Positions 58,017 to 64,000 of a stretch of DNA of 64,000 bases are shown piece by piece. The stretch is from Shewanella pneumatophori (lineage in GTDB: Bacteria > Pseudomonadota > Gammaproteobacteria > Enterobacterales > Shewanellaceae): contig NZ_JAKILB010000004.1 in assembly GCF_023283895.1 (NCBI RefSeq), forward strand, positions 1 through 64,000. The letters run 5' to 3'. Each line of letters starts with the position of its first letter. The stretch's first letter is position 1. A program made the translations under genes and the position numbers. The notes below the pieces were generated by a model. The model saw only the letters and a list, made by a program, of their open reading frames with translations. It ran no database searches and was not told the origin of the DNA.

Positions 58017-58526
58017 ATGCCGTTATTAGATAGCTTTACCGTTGACCATACTCGCATGAATGCGCCTGCAGTACGTGTTGCAAAATCGATGGCGACACCT
58101 AAGGGCGATACAATCACTGTGTTTGATTTGCGCTTTTGCGTGCCAAACAAAGATATTTTAAGTGAGCGTGGTATTCATACTTTAGAGCACCTTTTCGCAG
58201 GTTTTATGCGTGATCACTTAAATGGCGGAGATGTTGAAATTATTGATATCTCGCCAATGGGGTGTCGCACCGGTTTTTACATGAGTCTCATTGGTACGCC
58301 GAGTGAATCAGTAGTCGCAGATTCATGGTTAGCAGCAATGCAAGATGTATTGAAAGTTGCAGCGCAATCAGAGATCCCTGAACTAAACGAGTATCAGTGC
58401 GGAACTTACGAGATGCATTCATTGGATCAAGCCAAAGATATTGCCCGCAATATTATTGCCGCAGGTATCAATGTTAACCGTAATGATGACTTGAGCCTAA
58501 GCGATGAGATTTTAAAAGGTCTCTAA
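58017..58526 (+). CDS. luxS: S-ribosylhomocysteine lyase (autoinducer-2 synthase)
   Basis: Cleaves S-ribosylhomocysteine to homocysteine and DPD, the precursor of autoinducer-2, as part of the activated methyl cycle. The metal site is His54, His58 (HTLEH) and Cys128 ([10 protein letters not shown]). The catalytic Cys83 is in MGCRTGFY. Length is 169 residues, close to E. coli (171). GGAGAATTAGC precedes the ATG. A single-gene unit with its own terminator; no lsr genes or luxP/Q are in the window. Confidence 0.98.
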   Translation: MPLLDSFTVDHTRMNAPAVRVAKSMATPKGDTITVFDLRFCVPNKDILSERGIHTLEHLFAGFMRDHLNGGDVEIIDISPMGCRTGFYMSLIGTPSESVVADSWLAAMQDVLKVAAQSEIPELNEYQCGTYEMHSLDQAKDIARNIIAAGINVNRNDDLSLSDEILKGL

Positions 58527-58562
58527 TGAGATAAAGCGTTAGGTTAATGTCTAAAATATACG

Positions 58563-58588
58563 AAAAAGCAGCTTAGGCTGCTTTTTTT
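58563..58588 (+). terminator. Terminator after luxS
   Basis: AAAAAGCAGC and GCTGCTTTTT form the stem with a TTAG loop and a T7 tail. Confidence 0.92.
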
Positions 58589-58743
58589 GTGTCCATTGCT
58601 CAATTATCCGATAAAACTAATTGTTGTTTGAACCTAAGCGGCGGCCATAGTCGGCTCCGAGCACTCTTAATGTTGGGGGATGATGTTTAAGTTAAATGCG
58701 CAACCTGAATTTAAGTTTTAGGTTTTTGCCAAACGACCATCGC

Positions 58744-58765
58744 TGCATATTGTTAACAATATGCA
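58744..58765. promoter_or_regulatory. Perfect 22-bp palindrome in the luxS-nqrA gap
   Basis: Every base from 58744 to 58765 pairs with its mirror; the core is ATTGTTAACAAT. It lies about 530 bp before nqrA and 155 bp after the luxS terminator. It is a candidate operator, since no gene, transposon end or T-run accompanies it. Confidence 0.5.
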
Positions 58766-59296
58766 TTCAGTTATTCGCTTATTTAGCTTTTATGCATGCT
58801 TTTGGCCCTGAATTACGGCTATTCGATTTTGCGATATGTGAGCCATTTTGCAGGGGTAAAACATAGCTTGAAGGGCGTTTTATTTGCCAAAATAGCTAAG
58901 TGACGTAGATCTCAAAAGCTTAATTAAGCACCACTTAGACAAAAGTGTAAATTTTATTATTAACAATAACTATAACAGTGTTATGAAAGCGTAAAAGTTA
59001 ATTAACCTCTTTAAATGTATGGAGAATGTGGCCTGTAGCTATATTAATTGATTCTTAATATCTTCGCAGATTTAGGATGTTTGTTATAAAAATGGCTTCA
59101 AGCTTTTAAAACAGACACAATTTTCATGGCGAGTCGGTGATATTTGGGGTAAAATGCGCGCGACCAGCGTGATTTTGATCGCATTTTGGCGATAAATTAG
59201 CGCTAGCTCAACACGAATTAGAGGTTTGTTTAAAACTTGTGTGTTTAGCAGGAACGCGGCGCATTGTCTTTCCTTCATAACGTAGTGCTTGTGGAT
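58766..59296. other. Long non-coding leader of the nqr operon
   Basis: There is no gene that I can support here. It contains a CRP-like site (AGTGA-CGTAGA-TCTCA, 58899-58914, 8 of 10 consensus bases), the 12-bp palindrome GCTTAATTAAGC (58918-58929) and ATAACAGTGTTAT near 58970-58985. The region is AT-rich and may hold promoters and operators of nqr. Confidence 0.4.
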
Positions 59297-60631
59297 ATGA
59301 TTACAATAAAGAAAGGATTGGACCTGCCTATTGCAGGTGGGCCAGAGCAAGTTATCCATGATGGTAATACCATCAAACATGTAGCTATTTTGGGTGAAGA
59401 GTATATTGGCTTACGTCCTACCATGAAAATTAAGGTGGGAGATAAAGTTAAAAAAGGTCAGGTTCTTTTTGAAGATAAAAAAAACCTTGGCGTGATATAC
59501 ACAGCTTCAGCAAGTGGCACAATTTCCGAAGTTAACCGGGGCGCTCAGCGTGTTCTGCAGTCTGTTGTTATAGAAGTGGAAGGAGATGACAGTATCTCTT
59601 TTGCTAAATATGACGCCACTGCTATCGACACGCTAGAGTCACAGCAAGTACGTGACAACCTGATCCAATCAGGCTTGTGGACTGCTTTGCGTACGCGTCC
59701 TTTCAGTAAAGTACCAGGCGTTGATGCAACTGCCGCTGGTATTTTCGTCACCGCTATTGATACTCAACCATTGGCAGCAGACCCTGCTGTCGTGATTGCA
59801 GAGCATAAAGCTGACTTTGAAAACGGCTTAAAGCTACTTTCTAAGTTAACTGAAGGTAAGGTTTACCTTTGTAAAGCACCAGGCGCTGATATTCCAGCGG
59901 CTAATGCTCAGGTTGAAGAATTTGCTGGTCTGCATCCTGCTGGATTGCCAGGCACACACATTCACAACCTATTACCAGCTTCTGCTACGAGAACAGTTTG
60001 GCACATCAACTACCAAGACGTAATTGCGTTTGGTCAGTTGTTTACAACCGGTGAGATTAACGCTCAGCGTGTTGTTGCTATTGGCGGACCTAAGGCTGCT
60101 AAGCCTCGTTTAGTTCGCACTCAATTAGGCGCTTCTATGGCGCAACTAGTTGAAGGCGAAGTTGCTGATGGTACTGTTCGTTCTATCTCAGGCTCTGTTT
60201 TAAACGGCCGTAATGCGATGGGGCCTCATGCTTATCTTGGTCGTTACCATAGCCAAGTGAGCTTGTTAGAAGAAGGCACTGAAAAAGAACTATTTGGTTG
60301 GGCAATGCCTGGTGCAAATAAGTTCTCTATTACTCGTGCATTCCTTGGGCACCTTTCATCTTCTCGTCTATTTAACATGACTACGAGTACTGGTGGTAGT
60401 GACCGTGCAATGGTGCCAATTGGTAACTATGAGCGCGTGATGCCGCTAGATATTCTGCCAACTATGTTACTTCGTGATCTGGTTTCTGGTGATTACGACG
60501 GCGCAGCTACATTAGGGGCGCTTGAGCTAGATGAAGAAGACTTGGCACTGTGTACTTTCGTATGTCCTGGTAAATATGACTACGCGTCATATCTACGTGA
60601 CTGCTTAGATACGATTCTGAGGGAAGGCTAA
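59297..60631 (+). CDS. nqrA: Na+-translocating NADH-quinone reductase subunit A
   Basis: Cytoplasmic quinone-binding subunit of the six-subunit sodium pump that couples NADH oxidation to Na+ export. I begin at the ATG encoding [15 protein letters not shown], the invariant family start, rather than 11 codons earlier at TTG. Length is 444 residues as in Vibrio. The stop overlaps the nqrB start by 1 base. It is the first gene of nqrABCDEF. Confidence 0.97.
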   Translation: MITIKKGLDLPIAGGPEQVIHDGNTIKHVAILGEEYIGLRPTMKIKVGDKVKKGQVLFEDKKNLGVIYTASASGTISEVNRGAQRVLQSVVIEVEGDDSISFAKYDATAIDTLESQQVRDNLIQSGLWTALRTRPFSKVPGVDATAAGIFVTAIDTQPLAADPAVVIAEHKADFENGLKLLSKLTEGKVYLCKAPGADIPAANAQVEEFAGLHPAGLPGTHIHNLLPASATRTVWHINYQDVIAFGQLFTTGEINAQRVVAIGGPKAAKPRLVRTQLGASMAQLVEGEVADGTVRSISGSVLNGRNAMGPHAYLGRYHSQVSLLEEGTEKELFGWAMPGANKFSITRAFLGHLSSSRLFNMTTSTGGSDRAMVPIGNYERVMPLDILPTMLLRDLVSGDYDGAATLGALELDEEDLALCTFVCPGKYDYASYLRDCLDTILREG

Positions 60632-61830
60632 TGGGCTTAAAACAGTTTTTCGAAAATATTGAACCGCAATTTGAAAAAGGCGGTAAATATGAGAAGTTTT
60701 ATGCACTTTTTGAAGCTGCATATACTGTCTTTTATACGCCAGGTTATGTGAACAAGGGTCGTACCCATGTTCGTGATAACTTGGACCTAAAGCGTATGAT
60801 GATTACGGTTTGGGCATGTACATTCCCGGCAATGTTTTTGGGTATGTTCAACGTCGGCTTACAAGCACAAGACGCTTTAGCTGCTGGCTTTGCTACTCCT
60901 GATACTTGGCAGGTAGCACTTTTCGGTATGTTTGGTACTGAGTTGACTGCAGATTCGGGGGTTGCCGCATTAATGTGGTATGGCGCCTGTTGGTTCTTAC
61001 CCATATACGCTGTGACATTCGCTGTCGGTGGTATTTGGGAAGTGCTATTTGCATCAGTACGTGGGCATGAAGTTAACGAAGGTTTCTTTGTTACCTCAAT
61101 CCTTTTCGCATTAACACTACCTGCAACAATTCCTTTATGGATGGTTGCACTAGGTATTACCTTCGGTGTTGTTGTTGCGAAAGAGATCTTTGGTGGTACA
61201 GGCCGTAACTTCCTAAACCCAGCACTAGCTGGTCGTGCATTCCTATTCTTCGCTTACCCGCTAAATATGTCTGGTGACACCACTTGGGTTGTTGCTGACG
61301 GCTACTCTGGTGCTACGGCACTGAGCCAAGCGGCACAAGGCACACTAGAATACGGTTTAACTCAAGACTGGTGGAATGCATTCTTCGGTTTCATTCCGGG
61401 TTCAGTTGGTGAAGTGTCTACACTAGCTATCTTGATTGGTGGTGCAGTTATCATCTACACCCGTATCGCATCATGGCGCATCGTAAGTGGTGTAATGGTC
61501 GGTATGATTGCCGTTTCTTACCTACTTAACTTTATCGGTAGCGATACTAACCCAATGTTTGCTATGCCTTGGTACTGGCACCTTGTTTTAGGTGGCTTTG
61601 CATTCGGTATGATGTTTATGGCGACAGACCCAGTTTCGGCGTCTTTCACTAATAATGCAAAATGGGCTTACGGTATTCTTATCGGTGCTATGGCAGTATT
61701 CATTCGCGTTATCAACCCTGCGTTCCCAGAAGGCATGATGTTGGCTATCTTGTTCGCGAATCTATTTGCTCCATTATTTGACCATTTCGTGGTTCAGTCG
61801 AATATTAAGCGGAGGATTGCACGTGGCTAG
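60631..61830 (+). CDS. nqrB: Na+-translocating NADH-quinone reductase subunit B
   Basis: Membrane subunit carrying a covalent FMN and non-covalent riboflavin. The flavinylation motif SGAT is at 226-229, so the FMN would be on Thr229 (Thr236 in Vibrio cholerae). About ten hydrophobic helices form two repeats. Length is 399 residues. It overlaps nqrC by 8 bp. Confidence 0.97.
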   Translation: MGLKQFFENIEPQFEKGGKYEKFYALFEAAYTVFYTPGYVNKGRTHVRDNLDLKRMMITVWACTFPAMFLGMFNVGLQAQDALAAGFATPDTWQVALFGMFGTELTADSGVAALMWYGACWFLPIYAVTFAVGGIWEVLFASVRGHEVNEGFFVTSILFALTLPATIPLWMVALGITFGVVVAKEIFGGTGRNFLNPALAGRAFLFFAYPLNMSGDTTWVVADGYSGATALSQAAQGTLEYGLTQDWWNAFFGFIPGSVGEVSTLAILIGGAVIIYTRIASWRIVSGVMVGMIAVSYLLNFIGSDTNPMFAMPWYWHLVLGGFAFGMMFMATDPVSASFTNNAKWAYGILIGAMAVFIRVINPAFPEGMMLAILFANLFAPLFDHFVVQSNIKRRIARG

Positions 61831-62617
61831 TAATAAAGATTCTTTCGGAAGAACACTATTTGTTGTTGTTGGTTTGTGTTTCATCTGCTCAATGTTCGTT
61901 TCGACGGCAGCAGTATTGTTGAAACCAACTCAGCAAGAAAACAAACTTCTTGATAAGCAAAAGTACATTCTAGAAGCTGCTGGTCTTATCAACCCTCGCG
62001 AAGGAAAAGTTGAAAAGTCTACAATTTTGTCAACATACGATAAGTATGTTGAAGCTAAGTTAGTTGACCTTAAAACTGGTGATTTTGTAGAAGGTGATGC
62101 CAACACTTTTGATACCGAAAAAGCAGCACGTACTCCAGCAACATCGTTTGTGCCACAAAATGACATTGCGTCAGTTAAACGTGTAGCAAATAAAGCCGTT
62201 GTATATTTAGTACATGATGACAATAAGCAGCTACAAACAGTGATTATTCCTGTTAAAGGTTACGGCTTATGGTCAACGATGTTTGCTTTCTTAGCGGTTG
62301 AGCCAGACTTGAACACGATTCGTAGTTTGGTTTACTACAGCTTCACTGGCTCTGGTGAAACTCCAGGTCTAGGTGGTGAAGTTCAAAACCCACAGTGGAT
62401 CGCGAAGTGGACTGGTAAGAAGCTATATAACGACAAGGGTGAACTTGCGATTAGCGTAACGAAAAACCCTGCTGTAGCTGCTTCTCCATACGGTGTTGAT
62501 GCATTGTCTGGTGCAACGCTTACTGGTAACGGTGTACAAAACTCACTTGAATTTTGGTTAGGTGAAGAAGGTTTTGCACGCTTTATCGAAAAGGCTCGCA
62601 ATGGAGGGCTTAGCTAA
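61823..62617 (+). CDS. nqrC: Na+-translocating NADH-quinone reductase subunit C
   Basis: Single-span membrane subunit (helix about 11-32) with a periplasmic domain carrying the second covalent FMN. The flavinylation motif SGATLTG is at 229-235, with FMN on Thr232. I start at GTG 61823 because GGAGG lies seven bases upstream and the product then begins [12 protein letters not shown]. The longer frame reads into nqrB. Length is 264 residues. Confidence 0.97.
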   Translation: MASNKDSFGRTLFVVVGLCFICSMFVSTAAVLLKPTQQENKLLDKQKYILEAAGLINPREGKVEKSTILSTYDKYVEAKLVDLKTGDFVEGDANTFDTEKAARTPATSFVPQNDIASVKRVANKAVVYLVHDDNKQLQTVIIPVKGYGLWSTMFAFLAVEPDLNTIRSLVYYSFTGSGETPGLGGEVQNPQWIAKWTGKKLYNDKGELAISVTKNPAVAASPYGVDALSGATLTGNGVQNSLEFWLGEEGFARFIEKARNGGLS

Positions 62618-63249
62618 TGGCTGATGCTAAAGAACTTAAATCGGTTCTCATAGGACCTATTGTCAGCAACAACCCAATTGCTCTACAGATTTTGGGTGTA
62701 TGTAGTGCCTTGGCTGTAACCAGTAAAATGGAAACCGCTTTGGTAATGACAATCGCACTTACTGCTGTATGTGCTTTGTCTAACCTATTTATCTCGCTGA
62801 TCCGTAACCACATTCCAAGCAGTGTACGTATTATCGTGCAGATGACGATTATTGCGTCGCTAGTAATCGTGGTTGACCAAGTACTGCAAGCTTACGCTTA
62901 CGATGTTGCAAAGCAGCTTTCTGTATTCGTTGGTTTGATTATTACTAACTGTATCGTAATGGGCCGTGCTGAGGCTTATGCGATGAAGACTCCTCCTATG
63001 ATGAGCTTTATGGATGGTATCGGTAATGGCTTAGGCTACGGTGCAATCTTGTTATCAGTTGGCTTCGTACGTGAATTATTCGGTAATGGTTCACTATTTG
63101 GCATTGAAATCTTAAGCAAGATTTCAGACGGTGGCTGGTATCAGCCTAATGGCCTATTGCTGCTTCCTCCTAGTGCGTTCTTCCTGATCGGTGCATTGAT
63201 CTGGATTATTCGTGTGATGAAGCCTGAGCAAGTTGAAGCGAAAGGATAA
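62617..63249 (+). CDS. nqrD: Na+-translocating NADH-quinone reductase subunit D
   Basis: Integral membrane subunit, homologous to RnfE and inversely related to NqrE. About six helices are visible. The half-helix region [19 protein letters not shown] (about 105-123) carries the cysteine that ligates the intramembrane iron centre shared with NqrE. Length is 210 residues. The start overlaps the nqrC stop by one base. Confidence 0.97.
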   Translation: MADAKELKSVLIGPIVSNNPIALQILGVCSALAVTSKMETALVMTIALTAVCALSNLFISLIRNHIPSSVRIIVQMTIIASLVIVVDQVLQAYAYDVAKQLSVFVGLIITNCIVMGRAEAYAMKTPPMMSFMDGIGNGLGYGAILLSVGFVRELFGNGSLFGIEILSKISDGGWYQPNGLLLLPPSAFFLIGALIWIIRVMKPEQVEAKG

Positions 63250-63254
63250 GCATA

Positions 63255-63863
63255 ATGGAACATTATATTAGTCTATTAATCCGTTCTGTTTTCATTGAAA
63301 ACATGGCGCTATCCTTTTTCCTTGGTATGTGTACTTTCCTAGCGGTATCTAAGAAAGTAAAAACAGCCATGGGTCTAGGTGTTGCAGTTATCGTTGTACT
63401 GGCGATTTCAGTACCAGTTAACCAAATCATCTATCAAAGTATTCTTGCTCCAGGCGCATTAGCTTGGGCAGGTGTTCCAGATGCTGACTTGAGCTTCTTG
63501 AAGTTCATCACCTTTATCGGTGTGATTGCAGCTTTGGTTCAAATCCTTGAAATGACATTGGATAAGTATTTCCCACCACTTTATAACGCGTTGGGGATCT
63601 TCCTACCACTTATCACTGTAAACTGCGCAATTTTCGGTGCGGTATCTTTCATGGTTGAGCGTGATTACAACCTAGGTGAAAGTTTAGTGTTTGGTATTGG
63701 TTCTGGTATCGGTTGGGCGTTAGCACTTGTGCTACTTGCTGGTATCCGTGAAAAGTTAAAATATGCTGATGTTCCTGATGGGCTTCGCGGCTTAGGTATT
63801 ACCTTTGTTACCGCTGGTTTGATGGCTCTAGGTTTCATGTCGTTCTCAGGTGTGTCTCTGTAA
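63255..63863 (+). CDS. nqrE: Na+-translocating NADH-quinone reductase subunit E
   Basis: Integral membrane subunit homologous to RnfA. About six helices are visible. [21 protein letters not shown] (about 18-38) and [15 protein letters not shown] (about 115-129) hold the conserved cysteines for the intramembrane iron centre. Length is 202 residues. It begins 5 bp after nqrD. Confidence 0.97.
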   Translation: MEHYISLLIRSVFIENMALSFFLGMCTFLAVSKKVKTAMGLGVAVIVVLAISVPVNQIIYQSILAPGALAWAGVPDADLSFLKFITFIGVIAALVQILEMTLDKYFPPLYNALGIFLPLITVNCAIFGAVSFMVERDYNLGESLVFGIGSGIGWALALVLLAGIREKLKYADVPDGLRGLGITFVTAGLMALGFMSFSGVSL

Positions 63864-63910
63864 AGAGGCACCATAACGACGTCTTAATTTGAACCTTTAA
63901 GGATAAGTTA

Positions 63911-64000
63911 ATGGGTATTCTTGAATCTACACCAATCGATGTATATCTCGGTGTGAGTATGTTTACCGCAATCGTATTGGTCTTGGTATTAGTGATTTTA
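63911..64000 (+). CDS. nqrF: Na+-translocating NADH-quinone reductase subunit F, 5' part
   Basis: The first 30 codons of nqrF run off the window end. MGILESTPIDVYLGVSMF is followed by a hydrophobic helix (TAIVLVLVLVIL), the N-terminal membrane anchor of NqrF. AAGGA lies before the ATG. The ferredoxin and FAD/NADH domains lie outside the window. The operon order and spacing secure the call. Confidence 0.9.
   Translation, partial: MGILESTPIDVYLGVSMFTAIVLVLVLVIL

Noticed and set aside
58017..58526. Quorum-sensing system around luxS
   Set aside because: Only luxS is present; no receptor, lsr or luxPQ genes, so a signalling role cannot be claimed over the methyl-cycle role.

Overview
The window looks like a chromosomal segment of a marine gammaproteobacterium, most probably Shewanella or a close relative. 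This is inferred from gene content and order: Na+-translocating NQR, an NSS sodium symporter with its small subunit, an AbgT transporter, an MSHA/type IV-like prepilin, and E. coli-like housekeeping clusters in near-original order. No database comparison was possible. Almost everything is ordinary core genome, and I did not find a convincing new multi-gene system. The main oddities are a duplicated tRNA array with decayed tRNA-Leu copies, a MITE-like element, one large protein I do not recognise, a pilin-like protein with two calcium-loop motifs, and several clean regulatory palindromes.

Layout. 1-450: two tandem tRNA-Trp genes (the first cut by the window edge), each with its own terminator. 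557-1353: holD-rimI. 1437-15537 (all minus): the lipA-lipB-DUF493-dacA-rlpA-mltB-rodA-mrdA-rlmH-rsfS-nadD-holA-lptE-leuS cluster, covering lipoylation, the elongasome peptidoglycan machinery, ribosome maturation, NAD synthesis, DNA polymerase III delta and LPS assembly. The order is that of the E. coli lip-dac-leuS region, with mltB added and cobC absent. 15658-24263: ybeL, a pilin-like gene, lnt-corC-ybeY-ybeZ-miaB, a small secreted protein and divergent ubiF. 24514-26242: pth-ychF.

26572-28476: one promoter, then 13 intact tRNA genes (3 Met, 5 Leu-UAG, 5 Gln-UUG) with three decayed tRNA-Leu copies and recurring small hairpins, closed by a terminator. In E. coli a Met-Leu-Gln tRNA operon also sits beside ubiF, and pth-ychF lies beside prs-ispE-lolB-hemA-prfA-prmC-sirB2-sirB1-kdsA, so this window joins two conserved neighbourhoods. 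28739-30526: an unrecognised 595-residue protein, followed by a 266-bp inverted-repeat element. 30888-40683: prs-ispE-lolB (minus) diverging from hemA-prfA-prmC-sirB2-sirB1, then a DUF819 membrane protein wedged before kdsA.

40895-57634: transporters (AbgT, EamA, NSS plus a 34-residue partner), PAP2 phosphatase, panE, VanZ-like, yajQ, a PspB-like small protein, ampG, ppiA, yajG, a 5'-truncated outer-membrane barrel, DUF2804, a sterol desaturase-family protein, rlmG, alkB and bolA. 58017-58526: luxS. 58527-59296: a long non-coding gap containing a perfect 22-bp palindrome. 59297-64000: nqrABCDE and the start of nqrF, the respiratory sodium pump.
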